Of a DNA stretch of 64,000 nt, positions 46,241-56,033 are shown in pieces (the first letter of the stretch is position 1; each line of letters begins with the position of its first letter). Made by a program: the position numbers and the translations under genes. Under the pieces are notes generated by a model, which worked only from the letters and a program-made list of their open reading frames with translations, ran no database searches and was not told where the DNA came from. The DNA is from Photobacterium piscicola (GTDB lineage Bacteria; Pseudomonadota; Gammaproteobacteria; Enterobacterales; Vibrionaceae), in assembly GCF_900166965.1 (NCBI RefSeq), contig NZ_FUZI01000001.1, forward strand, positions 62,001-126,000, in the 5' to 3' direction.

Positions 46241-47893
46241 TTATTGCCATTTTATTAGTTGTTTATTATTCCAATTATCATCAAGTGTTGCATAGTGTTG
46301 TTCTAATACATGACGCTTTATTTTTAATGTTGGTGTTAAAATACCATTATCAATACTCCATGGTTCTTTGATCATCAATACACCTTTTATTTTTTGATGT
46401 GATTCAAGCTCAGTATTAATTTTTTCAATAATCGATTGGAGTTTTTTCTCATAACGCGATTGATCAAATTGAGTATAATTGTGGGCGATAGCTAATAAAA
46501 TAGGTGCGGCCATTCCCGATCCAATTAAACAGACCATCTCAAAATTACCTAAATCCATTAAACGTTTTTCAATAGGGACCGGTGAAACAAATTTGCCTTT
46601 CGCTGTTTTAAATGTGTCTTTTTTACGACCTTGAATCGTTAAATAACCATCGCTGTCTACATCGCCGATATCACCAGTATATAACCAGCCGTCATTGTCA
46701 AAACTTTCTTGGGTTGCTTGTGGATTGTTATAGTAACCACTAAATAAGCCTTTACTACGAACTAAAATCTCTTTATCTGCTGCAATTTTTAATTCAATAC
46801 CGGGACCTGCACGACCGACAGTACCAATTTTATCACTACGATAAGGATGATTAAGGGTGCTATAAGCAAATGATTCGGTCATTCCCCATGCTTCGGTAAT
46901 ATTAAGTCCAATACTTTCATACCAAGATAATAAGCCAGCAGATACGGGAGCAGAACCACAGCCGAGCACCCGTGCTTGATCGAGTCCTAATCCTTGCGCT
47001 AATTTACGTTTAATGAATGTCGAGATGAATGGGATTTTAAGTAGAATATTTAATTTAGGTTGTGGCAGTTTATCTTGGATCCGTTGTTGGAATAAGGTCC
47101 ATAAACGAGGTACAGATACAAATATAGTCGGTTTGTGCATTTTTACATCGTCGATAAATGTATCGAGAGATTCAGGAAATGCGACCTGTAACCCTGACAT
47201 AATTGAAGAGCCAAAGATATACACACGTTCGGTTATGTGTGCTAGTGGCAAGTAAGAAAATAGGCGTTCATTACTTTCTAAACCAATATGTTCAATAATT
47301 TTGTGTGATGACCATACAAATGCACCATAAGTTAACATTGCACCTTTAGGCATGCCTGATGTGCCTGAAGTGTAAACAATCGACATTAAATCTGTATCAT
47401 GATGTGTTCGACGTTCAGTCGTTGGTGAATATTGTTCAATAAGGTCATCGAATTGATACTGACATGTCGGTGTGCCAGGGTAAGAAAAGGCAATTGTTGG
47501 TAGGCTAGCGTGGTTAGTTATGACGTTATTGATAACGGTTGGGCTGTCTAATTTTCCTATAATGACTAACGCTGCATCACTATGATCAATACAATGAGTA
47601 ATGGTGTCAGCCCCCGCGGTAGGAAAGATAGGGACACTAACATAACCACCTAACATCATGGCTAGATCACAAATAAACCACTCGGCACAATTTTTAGAAA
47701 TCAGCGCAATACGATCACCGGGCTGAATGCCCAGTTGCTGAAATGCAGTAACAAGCCGTAGTGCTTTATCAGCAACACTTGCGTAAGTGTAATTTACAAA
47801 TTTACGATTAATAATTTGCTTTAAATAAACATCGTCAGGACACTCATTGGCCCATTTGATGATCATATCAGCAGGTGTTTGCAATTGAGCCAT
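46241..47893 (-). CDS. Long-chain fatty acid-CoA ligase (AMP-forming), FadD15/FACL type
   Basis: Adenylates a fatty acid and transfers it to CoA. Key motifs: P-loop-like MSIVYTSGTSGMPKGAMLTYGA, LPLAHITERVY, NITEAWGMTESFAYST, and WLYTGDIGDVDSDGYLTIQGRKKDTFKTAKGKFVSP with the hinge and catalytic lysine region. Start at ATG 47893 after CGGAG; 550 residues. This is the AMP-dependent ligase branch with long fatty-acyl members found beside, but distinct from, E. coli FadD. Single gene. Confidence 0.9.
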   Translation of the reverse strand: MAQLQTPADMIIKWANECPDDVYLKQIINRKFVNYTYASVADKALRLVTAFQQLGIQPGDRIALISKNCAEWFICDLAMMLGGYVSVPIFPTAGADTITHCIDHSDAALVIIGKLDSPTVINNVITNHASLPTIAFSYPGTPTCQYQFDDLIEQYSPTTERRTHHDTDLMSIVYTSGTSGMPKGAMLTYGAFVWSSHKIIEHIGLESNERLFSYLPLAHITERVYIFGSSIMSGLQVAFPESLDTFIDDVKMHKPTIFVSVPRLWTLFQQRIQDKLPQPKLNILLKIPFISTFIKRKLAQGLGLDQARVLGCGSAPVSAGLLSWYESIGLNITEAWGMTESFAYSTLNHPYRSDKIGTVGRAGPGIELKIAADKEILVRSKGLFSGYYNNPQATQESFDNDGWLYTGDIGDVDSDGYLTIQGRKKDTFKTAKGKFVSPVPIEKRLMDLGNFEMVCLIGSGMAAPILLAIAHNYTQFDQSRYEKKLQSIIEKINTELESHQKIKGVLMIKEPWSIDNGILTPTLKIKRHVLEQHYATLDDNWNNKQLIKWQ

Positions 47894-48156
47894 AAGCACT
47901 CCGATTGATAAATGGACCGAAATTCACCGTGTTACTATAATGTTAAATTTAAGCTGTTATATTTACTATAGTCAAGAGTGTATATACTAGTTAATTAGTC
48001 TTATATAGCCTTACAAGACGAGAAAATAAAGCTAAGAATTTGAATAATAACACTTTGATGAGTTGTATAAATAACTGGGCGTTGGACTTACTCAATTTAG
48101 GTGTCTTATGTGACATGAATAAATTGAGTAAGGATATTAGAAGAGAACAATGGTAA

Positions 48157-49410
48157 TTAAGCGGAAATATAACCTTGGGCTTGGGTGTATAATTGTTGAT
48201 ATAACGCTGTATTCTTATCTTGAGTATGACAAATAGATAATAAATCCTCAATAAAATAGCCAACAGCTCGCCACTCAATAGCGGTAATTTTTTGTTGTTG
48301 TTCTGAGGATAAATCATCATAAATAGATGCAGCCCCAAAATCACCCACTAAAATATTAGCATTGTCGTCAACTAATACGTTATGTGTGTAAATATCACCA
48401 TGAGCCACGCCTTGTGTCTGCATATGGCTAATTACATCGACCATTTGTACAATAATTTTCATGATTGCTTCAATTGACAGTGTAAATTCAGTTGGAAATG
48501 TATCGCGAGTGCATGTAGTTAAAGTAGGTGGTAATCCAAGATTATGATAATGGGCTGGAATTAATGCCATTATCAATGCGAGATAATCGGGTTCGCTAAC
48601 TTGAGCTAATGATGCCACTAAATTGGGGTGTGAGCCTGTTTTTAAACATGCATTTAATTCATCTTGCGGGTAACCATCTGAAGTGACTTGGCCTTTAAAT
48701 ACTTTAACCGCAATGTCGTTATCTAGTTGATGTGGGTTAGATCGCCATTGAGCTAAAGAGATAACTCCAGAAGCCCCTTGTCCTAATATTTTTTCTAGTT
48801 GGTAATCATTTGAGGCAACATCAGGCAGTGAATTAGTAACCTGTTGATAACGATTGAAATGATTACCAGAAAAAGCAAGCCATGCTAATTTGGGTAAATC
48901 TAATAGTTGATCTGGAAAGGCGGTTAATGCATTTGCGGATAATCGAATTAATTGTAAGTTAACTAATCGCTTCATTGAGAGTGGTAGCGCTGTTAGAGCG
49001 TTACCTGCAAGTGCCAGTTTTTGTAAATGGATACAATCGCCGAGTGCTTCAGGTAAGGCTGTGATTTTATTATCGGTTAAGATTAGCCAGCGTAATTTTT
49101 TAGGAAGTGCACTTGCTTCAACAGTAGTGATCTGATTTGATTTAAAGCCGATCATTTCTAAATTAGAACAAGAGCCTAAAATCGTGGGTAATGCTGTAAA
49201 GCAGTTATTAGAAATAAAAATAATGCGTAATTTAGTTAGCTGGCTGAAACTATCAGGTAAATGGCTTAATTGATTGTTGGTTAGATCTAACACTTCTAAG
49301 CTGTTTGCAAGCGTGAGAATCTCTTCAGGAAAGTGAGTCAGTTGTTCGCTTAAAGCTAAATGAGTGACACCTTCAAGTTGGCCTGAGCGTAATTGTTCTA
49401 AAGTCTGCAA
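48157..49410 (-). CDS. Leucine-rich-repeat and protein-kinase fusion protein
   Basis: Cytoplasmic protein of 417 residues. Residues about 15-195 hold about seven leucine-rich repeats (SLEVLDLTNNQLSHLPDSF, KLRWLILTDNKITALPEAL and similar). Residues about 205-400 are a eukaryotic-like protein kinase: glycine loop LGQGASGVISLA, AVKVFKG with the ATP-site lysine, catalytic loop HGDIYTHNVLVDD with Asp and Asn, and GDFGAAS. All residues needed for catalysis appear present. No membrane segment is seen, unlike plant LRR kinases. Substrate unknown; it is a single gene. Confidence 0.9.
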   Translation of the reverse strand: MQTLEQLRSGQLEGVTHLALSEQLTHFPEEILTLANSLEVLDLTNNQLSHLPDSFSQLTKLRIIFISNNCFTALPTILGSCSNLEMIGFKSNQITTVEASALPKKLRWLILTDNKITALPEALGDCIHLQKLALAGNALTALPLSMKRLVNLQLIRLSANALTAFPDQLLDLPKLAWLAFSGNHFNRYQQVTNSLPDVASNDYQLEKILGQGASGVISLAQWRSNPHQLDNDIAVKVFKGQVTSDGYPQDELNACLKTGSHPNLVASLAQVSEPDYLALIMALIPAHYHNLGLPPTLTTCTRDTFPTEFTLSIEAIMKIIVQMVDVISHMQTQGVAHGDIYTHNVLVDDNANILVGDFGAASIYDDLSSEQQQKITAIEWRAVGYFIEDLLSICHTQDKNTALYQQLYTQAQGYISA

Positions 49411-49640
49411 AATCGTCTCATTTTTAAATAGGTATAATTTATAATGCTATTGTAAAGATTTTAAAGGGTTAGATCACGACTACTGTATAAGTTTACGAAA
49501 TCATGAAAATTGACGTATAAATTGATGGTTGTTTAAGCAATAATTCGAGTAAACTGATACTATTCAGCCATAGAGCATGGTTAGTTATCGGTAAATTACC
49601 GCAATGTTATGCGTGTAGAAAAATTATCATTGAGGGTAGT

Positions 49641-50360
49641 GTGCTAAAGAACGTTATTTGTCCAGTAATGCTAGTGTTAACATCAATCAGTTGCGCACGC
49701 GCAGAGCCGTTATATATTCCATCATCAACTTATTCATTATATCCACCAACAGGCAGTCGTACTGTTAGTGATGTTATGAACCGTTATTCGCCTTTTGTTG
49801 AGCCACGACTGAAACGGTATTTTGATAATGTTGGGTTAACTTATCCGCCGCAAAACATTGCTTTATTTGCGATGAAACAAGAGCAAAGCGTTGAGCTGTG
49901 GGCGAAAGAAAAGGGTAAATGGTCTTACGTAAAACATTATGATATACAAAAAATGAGTGGTCATATGGGGCCGAAAATGCGTGAAGGCGATAAACAAGTA
50001 CCTGAAGGCGTTTATCAAGTGTCATTACTTAACCCTAATAGCCGTTATCATTTATCAATGAAGCTCAATTATCCTAACGCATTTGATCGAAAGTATGCGC
50101 AACTAGAAGGACGTACTGCACCGGGGAGTAATATTTTTATTCACGGTAAAGAATCCTCTATAGGTTGCTTGGCTATGGGAGATTACGCGATTGAAGAATT
50201 GTTTTTATTAGCTGAAAGGACGGGTATTAATAATATCGAAGTACTGATAAGCCCACACGATCCTCGAAAAGGTAAATTGCTCGCTGCAAACACGCAACCA
50301 TATTGGACTAAAATTTTATATCGTGATATTGAACAACACGCGAGAAAATTTAATCGTTAA
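49641..50360 (+). CDS. YkuD-domain enzyme of the YafK/DpaA type
   Basis: Periplasmic L,D-transpeptidase-fold enzyme of 239 residues with a signal peptide (MLKNVICPVMLVLTSISCARA) and GTG start after GAGGGTAG. The catalytic motif IHGKESSIGCLAMGD supplies His and Cys. E. coli YafK (DpaA, LdtF; 246 aa) has the same architecture (PRLKRYFDNVGLTYPPQNIALFAMKQEQSVELW) and releases Braun lipoprotein from peptidoglycan. The same activity is likely here. Single gene upstream of luxT. Confidence 0.88.
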   Translation: MLKNVICPVMLVLTSISCARAEPLYIPSSTYSLYPPTGSRTVSDVMNRYSPFVEPRLKRYFDNVGLTYPPQNIALFAMKQEQSVELWAKEKGKWSYVKHYDIQKMSGHMGPKMREGDKQVPEGVYQVSLLNPNSRYHLSMKLNYPNAFDRKYAQLEGRTAPGSNIFIHGKESSIGCLAMGDYAIEELFLLAERTGINNIEVLISPHDPRKGKLLAANTQPYWTKILYRDIEQHARKFNR

Positions 50361-50490
50361 TTATGCCGCTTTGCCCTAGTTAAGCGAAAAACATTTTGTA
50401 ATACTACAGCGAACCAATATTCTTGACATGATTATATCGTGTTAAGGGTATTATCGTTGCATAAAATGATTAGAACAGAGCCAACGCATT

Positions 50491-50952
50491 ATGCCCAAGC
50501 GTAGTAAAGAAGACACAGAGATCACTATTCAGACCATCATGGATGCTGTGATTGAGCAAATATTGACCTTAGGTTACGATAAAATGTCGTATACCACCTT
50601 GAGTAACCAAACGGGTATATCAAGAACAGGCATTAGTCATCACTTTCCTAAGAAGCAAGATTTTGCTCATGCACTTGATAGTCGCATCTACCATCTCTTT
50701 GTTGATAAGTTGGATTTAACTGGGGATTTGCAGGCATTTGCAACAAGTTGGTCTGCTGCATTAGATGATGAAAGTTTTCGCGCTATTTTACGATTATTGT
50801 TCCATCATATCTCCTCTGCTGAAACATCTCATGAATTTGCTCATCGTGGCATTGAACGTTTGTTTATGCTTTGTGAGCAACGTTACGGCAAAGAAAGTAT
50901 TGGTGAACTAGAGTGTTTATTAGGACGCTCATTAATTCGTTTAGCACGTTAA
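50491..50952 (+). CDS. luxT: LuxT, TetR-family regulator
   Basis: A 153-residue TetR-type regulator whose N-terminus MPKRSKEDTEITIQTIMDA and helix-turn-helix YTTLSNQTGISRTGISHHFPKK are the LuxT form known from Vibrio harveyi (also 153 aa). LuxT represses qrr1, and in V. harveyi affects luminescence through luxO/quorum sensing. The binding domain is complete. It is followed by its own terminator, so the export operon downstream has a separate promoter. Confidence 0.92.
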   Translation: MPKRSKEDTEITIQTIMDAVIEQILTLGYDKMSYTTLSNQTGISRTGISHHFPKKQDFAHALDSRIYHLFVDKLDLTGDLQAFATSWSAALDDESFRAILRLLFHHISSAETSHEFAHRGIERLFMLCEQRYGKESIGELECLLGRSLIRLAR

Positions 50953-50993
50953 TTATTGCTTATTGAATAACTGTGATTATTTGACTAAATATT

Positions 50994-51022
50994 AATAGCC
51001 CACTTTTTGTGGGCTATTTTAT
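50994..51022 (+). terminator. Rho-independent terminator after luxT
   Basis: AATAGCCCAC / GTGGGCTATT with a 5-base T loop, followed by TTATTT. Confidence 0.85.
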
Positions 51023-51168
51023 TTGTAGTTAAAACGGACATTATTATTTGTGCTGAATAGATAGATAATTAAAATAACGTAATCATTTCATTATCTGTTA
51101 AAATTTATCATTTTAGAGTATGTACTCTATATTTGCGCATTGGCTGGAAAGAGGTTAAAGGTTAATAC

Positions 51169-52584
51169 ATGAAGATTAGGCCATTGATGGTGAAGCAACT
51201 CGCGATTGTATTATTAGCTATCGTCCCAACGGTACACGCTGCCCCCGTTAGTTTTAATGATGCATGGCATACTGTTGTTACGACAAATGATGGCTTAGCG
51301 GCTGATCGAGCCAGTGTTGAACAAGCACAATATATGCAAGATGCAGCTCGAGATATGTATTTACCTAAGGTTACCATAGGGGCTAATTATACTCGTTTAG
51401 ATCATGATATTAAATTGTCGCCATCCGATCTTTTTGGTAGTACTTCAGCTTCACAGACTGAAATTGGTCAAGTGATCAATAATATTATATCTAATTCACA
51501 ATTAAACTCGGCGTTGACATCTAATATTTCTGATCGTGATGTATTTACCAGCTCGATTCGTGCTATCTGGCCAATATTTACTGGTGGTCGAATTAATGCG
51601 GCACAAGATATTGCTGAAGGAAAAACAGACCAAGCAAAATACATGTTAGCCATGCAGCAACAAGCAAAGTTTGAAGACTTATCCCGTTTTTATTTTGGGG
51701 TAGTATTAGCAAAAAATGTATTACAAACCCGTACTGAAGTAGCGAGTGGCTTACAACGTCATTATGAAGATGCCATAAAGTTGGAACAGCAAGGTCAAAT
51801 TGCGCGAGTTGAACGGTTACAAGCGCAAGCCGCTTATGATAAAGCTAAAGTCGAACAACAGAAGTCTTTACGTGATTTAGAAATCGCACAAGTAGCGCTA
51901 ACGCAGCTATTAAAACAAACTACGCCTGCAATGCCATCAACCGGGTTGTTTATTAATCATTCATTACCACCGATGTCTGCTTTTGTTGATAAAACCTTAG
52001 CGACGTATCCCGGCTTACATATTTTGGATGCTAAACGTAAGCAAGCGGGAGGCTTGATAGATGTTGAACAAGGCAAATATTACCCTGAAGTGTATTTATA
52101 TGGTGATTATAACTTGCATGACAGTGGTAGTTTAGCCGCAACACTGGCTCCTGATTGGGCTGTAGGGGTTGGGGTGAGTGTGCCACTGATTGATAACTCT
52201 GGTCGTTCAGGGAAATTAAGTGCAGCGCATTCAATGGTGACACAAGTTAATCACTTACAAGCGCAAGCACAGCAAGATCTAACGGTATTAGTTGAAAAAA
52301 CGTACCGTGAAGCGAAACAAGCATTAGAAGAATATAACGGTCTTGCATCTAGCTTAGCACTGGCGAATGAAAATAGTGTCTTGCGAGAAAAAGCGTTTGG
52401 CCAAGGATTATCAACGTCATTAGATGTCGTCGATGCCGAGTTATTTGTTGCCAGTATTAAAACGCAACGGTTAGCGGCAGCTTATCAATATGTCGCGAGT
52501 CTAACGCGCTTACTTGCTATCAGTGGCGAGATGAATACATTCAAAAATTATCAGCAATATCAAGGGATCGAGGTTAAATTATAA
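51169..52584 (+). CDS. TolC-family outer-membrane efflux protein
   Basis: Outer-membrane channel of a tripartite exporter. The 471-residue protein has a signal peptide (MVKQLAIVLLAIVPTVHAAP) and two repeated coiled-coil/strand halves typical of TolC-like proteins (AQYMQDAARDMYLPKVTIGANYTRL; DVEQGKYYPEVYLYGDYN; AEQ-type long helices; GLSTSLDVVDAELFVASIKTQRLAAAYQYVASLTRLL). It is followed by an HlyD-type adaptor whose start overlaps its stop by one base, and two ABC-2 permeases. Confidence 0.9.
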   Translation: MKIRPLMVKQLAIVLLAIVPTVHAAPVSFNDAWHTVVTTNDGLAADRASVEQAQYMQDAARDMYLPKVTIGANYTRLDHDIKLSPSDLFGSTSASQTEIGQVINNIISNSQLNSALTSNISDRDVFTSSIRAIWPIFTGGRINAAQDIAEGKTDQAKYMLAMQQQAKFEDLSRFYFGVVLAKNVLQTRTEVASGLQRHYEDAIKLEQQGQIARVERLQAQAAYDKAKVEQQKSLRDLEIAQVALTQLLKQTTPAMPSTGLFINHSLPPMSAFVDKTLATYPGLHILDAKRKQAGGLIDVEQGKYYPEVYLYGDYNLHDSGSLAATLAPDWAVGVGVSVPLIDNSGRSGKLSAAHSMVTQVNHLQAQAQQDLTVLVEKTYREAKQALEEYNGLASSLALANENSVLREKAFGQGLSTSLDVVDAELFVASIKTQRLAAAYQYVASLTRLLAISGEMNTFKNYQQYQGIEVKL

Positions 52585-53558
52585 TGAGTAAGTTAAAAGC
52601 AATTGCAGTGGCGGTGCCTGTTATCGCAGTGGTTGGATGGCTCGGTTATACCTTCTGGCATGCTTACCAACCTCAACCCGAACGTATGCAAGGTCAAATT
52701 GAAGCCCAGCAATATAATATCGCCTCTAAAGTACCGGGGCGTATTGACAAAGTTTTAGTACGTAAGGGTGATGAAGTACAACCTGGACAGTTGATTTTTA
52801 CTATTTTAAGCCCTGAAATTGATGCTAAATTAGAACAAGCACAAGCGGGCGAACAAGCTGCGGGAGCATTAGCTCAAGAAGCAGAAAATGGCGCTCGTAT
52901 TCAACAAATTGCGGCGGCAAAAGATCAGTGGGGTAAAGCAAAAGCGGCGGCGGCACTGATGCAAAAAACTTATGTTCGTATAAATAACCTATATAAAGAT
53001 GGTGTATTAGCAGAACAAAAGCGTGACGAAGTGTATACCCAATGGCAAGCGGCTCAATATACAGAAAGTGCTGCTTTCCAGATGTATCAAATGGCTAAAG
53101 AAGGCGCGCGTGTTGAAACTAAACGAGCAGCTCAAGAAAAAGTAAAAATGGCAGCAGGCGCTGTTGCTGAAGTTCAAGCTTATGTTGCTGATACAAAAGT
53201 AAGTAGCTGGCATAAAGGTGAAGTATCACAAGTACTATTACATGATGGAGAATTAGCACCACAAGGTTTCCCCGTGGTTAATATTATTGATATTAGCGAT
53301 GCTTGGGCTGTATTTAATGTTCGTGAAGATAAATTAAAAGATTACCAACAAGGTAAAACCTTTAACGTGACTATTCCTGCACTAGGAGATAAAAGCTATC
53401 AACTGAAAGTGACCCATGTAGCGGTTATGGGTGACTTTGCGACGTGGCGTGCAACCGACACCGCGAAAGGTTTTGATATGCGAACGTTTGAAGTTGAAGC
53501 TCGTCCAACTCAACCTATTCAAGGGTTACGAGTTGGTATGAGTGTGATTGTTGAGTAA
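52584..53558 (+). CDS. HlyD-family periplasmic adaptor (YhiI/YbhG type)
   Basis: Membrane-fusion protein of 324 residues. One N-terminal membrane segment (AIAVAVPVIAVVGWLGYTFW) is followed by the lipoyl half (GQIEAQQYNIASKVPGRIDKVLVRKGDEVQPGQLIFTI), a coiled-coil hairpin (about residues 80-195) and the second lipoyl half. It links an inner-membrane permease to the TolC protein. Start ATG overlaps the tolC stop in TAATG. YhiI and YbhG use ABC-2 permeases, as found next here. Confidence 0.9.
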   Translation: MSKLKAIAVAVPVIAVVGWLGYTFWHAYQPQPERMQGQIEAQQYNIASKVPGRIDKVLVRKGDEVQPGQLIFTILSPEIDAKLEQAQAGEQAAGALAQEAENGARIQQIAAAKDQWGKAKAAAALMQKTYVRINNLYKDGVLAEQKRDEVYTQWQAAQYTESAAFQMYQMAKEGARVETKRAAQEKVKMAAGAVAEVQAYVADTKVSSWHKGEVSQVLLHDGELAPQGFPVVNIIDISDAWAVFNVREDKLKDYQQGKTFNVTIPALGDKSYQLKVTHVAVMGDFATWRATDTAKGFDMRTFEVEARPTQPIQGLRVGMSVIVE

Positions 53559-53562
53559 TGAT

Positions 53563-54747
53563 ATGGTTGTCTATTCAGCAATAAAGAACGAGTGGCATAC
53601 TATTTGGCAAGATAAATGGTTGCGAGCGTTAGTTATTTGGCTTCCTGGATTGTTATTTTTGACGATGTGGGCGATTTTTGCGACGGGTATAGCACGTAAT
53701 TTACCTGTTGGTATTGTGGATCTTGATCATAGCCAAATGTCACGCCAGTTAACGCGTTATATTGATGCCAGCCCAAGTATGGCCGTGACACGCCAGTTTA
53801 CCGATGATCACACAGCCAGTGCTGTAATGCGGGCTAATGACATTTATGCGATGGTGGTGATCCCAGATAACTATGAAAAAGACGTTAAGTTGGGACAAGC
53901 TCCCCAAATTACCACTTTTTATAATGGTCAATTTATCTTAATTGGTAAAGTTATTAGCTCGGCAATGCTGCAAGTTGAAGGCACCTATAATGCTGGTGTT
54001 GAGGCAATGAGGAACATGAGTTCTGGCGCGTCAGTGCCATTACAAGCATTAGGTCAAGCGGTGCCTATTCGTGCTCAGATAACCCCCTTATTTAATAGTA
54101 ATAGCCATTATGGTCAATTTTTAGTTTCAGCGATTATTCCGTCTATTTGGCAAATTCTAATTGTAGCGACGACTGTGTTGGCATTAGTACATGAGGCTCG
54201 TGGCCAAGGATTATGGCGTTGGTTAGCACATACTCCGTGTCAAAAATTATTAGGTAAGTTACTTGCTTATTCTGGTTTGTTTTTAATTCAAGGTGTGCTG
54301 TTTTTATGGTGGATGTATGTTGCGCTTGATTGGCCAATGCATGGTCAATGGGGAATATTGATTGTCGCGCAGCTATTTATGGTGTTTGCTTGTCAAAGTA
54401 TGGGGAGCTTGATTTATTTTGTAGCAATGGAAGCGCCACGGGCAATGAGCTTTGTTGCCGCTTATACTGCACCTGCGTTTGCCTTTATGGGGATCACCTT
54501 TCCTGCTACTGATATGCCGATTATTGCTAAAATGTGGCGTGGATTGCTACCCGTTAGCCATTATATTGAAGTGCAATTACAGCAAGTTGATTATGGTAGT
54601 GGTTGGTATCAAGCTTTCCATCAATTGGCGATATTAAGTAGCTTTATTTGTGCTTTATTTTTAGCGATGGGATTAATGTTAGTTCGCCGTAAAAAAGCAT
54701 TGGCGACCATCGGCACTGTCGTGGGAGATCATCATGAGTTGGGGTGA
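53563..54747 (+). CDS. ABC-2 family transporter permease (first)
   Basis: Permease of 394 residues (ATG 53563; TTG 15 bases upstream overlaps the adaptor). Topology is one N-terminal segment, a large periplasmic loop (VGIVDLDHSQMSRQLTRYIDASPSMAVTRQF), then five C-terminal segments, typical of YhhJ/YbhS ABC-2 half-transporters. The loop motif LDHSQMSR recurs in the next gene, which points to an old tandem duplication. No ATP-binding subunit is encoded in or beside the operon. Confidence 0.9.
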   Translation: MVVYSAIKNEWHTIWQDKWLRALVIWLPGLLFLTMWAIFATGIARNLPVGIVDLDHSQMSRQLTRYIDASPSMAVTRQFTDDHTASAVMRANDIYAMVVIPDNYEKDVKLGQAPQITTFYNGQFILIGKVISSAMLQVEGTYNAGVEAMRNMSSGASVPLQALGQAVPIRAQITPLFNSNSHYGQFLVSAIIPSIWQILIVATTVLALVHEARGQGLWRWLAHTPCQKLLGKLLAYSGLFLIQGVLFLWWMYVALDWPMHGQWGILIVAQLFMVFACQSMGSLIYFVAMEAPRAMSFVAAYTAPAFAFMGITFPATDMPIIAKMWRGLLPVSHYIEVQLQQVDYGSGWYQAFHQLAILSSFICALFLAMGLMLVRRKKALATIGTVVGDHHELG

Positions 54748-55873
54748 TTTATTTAAACATGAATTAAAAGCTATTTTCAGTAATTTTTCATTGGTATTTA
54801 CTGTCTTTGGTGGGGTGGTGTTTTATTCATTTTTATACCCATTACCGTATATTAATGAATTACCACGAGAACAACGGGTGGCAGTGGTTAATCTTGATCA
54901 TAGCCAAATGAGTCGTGAGTTAATTAGAATGGCGAATGCCACGCCACAAGTTCATATTACACAACATCTTGGCAGTATTCATGCTGCGACAGTTGCGCTA
55001 GAAGATCGGCAAGTGGATGGTATTTTGGTGATCCCTGAACATTTTTATCGTGATGTGATGATGGGAACCAGCCCAACATTGGCTTATGCTGGTAATGCTG
55101 CCTTATTCTTAGTTTATGGTACGGTAGTTGAAGGCTTAAATGATGCCGGCAATGGCTTAGCCATTAAAGCCAAAATAAACCGTATGATGTTGACCGGAGA
55201 TGGTGCAGTTGAGGCAACTCAGCATGTGACAGCCATGAAGCTTAATATGCGGCCAGTATTTAATGTCACCATGGGCTACATCAATTATGTTGTACCTGCC
55301 GTTTTTGTGTTGATTCTACATCAAACCTTATTAATTGGTGTTGGAATGATGGGAGCAACAGAGAATGAAGCGCGCGCTGCGGGTAAAACAGGATATTGGG
55401 CGCACTATCCTATTTGGATGGTAATGACGGTACGCGCATGTTTATTTTGTTTGATTTATTTACCTTTAGTGATGTATTACTTTGGTTTTAGTTATGTTTA
55501 TTACGGTGTGAATCGGTTGGCATCAATAGGTGACTTGATCATGATGACGATCCCATTTTTATTAGCCGTTATCATGCTTGGTATGGTATTGGGCCAATTA
55601 TTGCCACGTTGTGAATTAGTCACATTAGTTGTACTTCTGAGCTCGTTACCACTGGTATTTAGTGCTGGATTTATTTGGCCACCGTCAGCGATACCTACAG
55701 CGATTAACTATATTGCGCAATTAGCGCCTTCTACGGCGGCAATCAATGGTTTCCTTGGACTTAATCAACTTGGCGCGACGTTTGCTCAAGAAATCGATCG
55801 CTGGGGCCAGTTATGGCTACAGTTTATTGGTTTTGCAGGGATCAGCTATTGGCTGATGCGACGTTCACGGTGA
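54734..55873 (+). CDS. ABC-2 family transporter permease (second)
   Basis: A 379-residue permease like the first, with VAVVNLDHSQMSRELIRMANATPQVHITQHL in the periplasmic loop and five C-terminal membrane segments. Start overlaps the previous gene by 14 bases, so both are made in step and presumably form a heterodimer. The pair with TolC and HlyD resembles YbhFGSR/YhiI systems, in which an ATPase is always encoded too; here one must be supplied from elsewhere. Confidence 0.9.
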   Translation: MSWGDLFKHELKAIFSNFSLVFTVFGGVVFYSFLYPLPYINELPREQRVAVVNLDHSQMSRELIRMANATPQVHITQHLGSIHAATVALEDRQVDGILVIPEHFYRDVMMGTSPTLAYAGNAALFLVYGTVVEGLNDAGNGLAIKAKINRMMLTGDGAVEATQHVTAMKLNMRPVFNVTMGYINYVVPAVFVLILHQTLLIGVGMMGATENEARAAGKTGYWAHYPIWMVMTVRACLFCLIYLPLVMYYFGFSYVYYGVNRLASIGDLIMMTIPFLLAVIMLGMVLGQLLPRCELVTLVVLLSSLPLVFSAGFIWPPSAIPTAINYIAQLAPSTAAINGFLGLNQLGATFAQEIDRWGQLWLQFIGFAGISYWLMRRSR

Positions 55874-55886
55874 ATAATTAAATAAT

Positions 55887-55916
55887 AAAAAAGAGCATTT
55901 AGGTGCTCTTTTTTTT
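55887..55916 (+). terminator. Terminator of the export operon
   Basis: AAAAAAGAGCA / TGCTCTTTTTT with a 6-base loop and an eight-T tail. Confidence 0.9.
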
Positions 55917-56033
55917 GCATTTAAATGTACGCTGTTTTATATTGGCGCTAGTTGCGTAAATAAGATGTGGCAAATGTTAAATTTACAGCCACACTTAGTA
56001 AGCAGAACGAGACTTTAATAGTAGGAGGTTGTC

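Noticed and set aside
47991..48344. A 117-codon minus-strand frame with hydrophobic stretches
   Set aside because: It overlaps the C-terminal end of the LRR-kinase gene in another frame, is rich in low-complexity residues and lacks a ribosome site.
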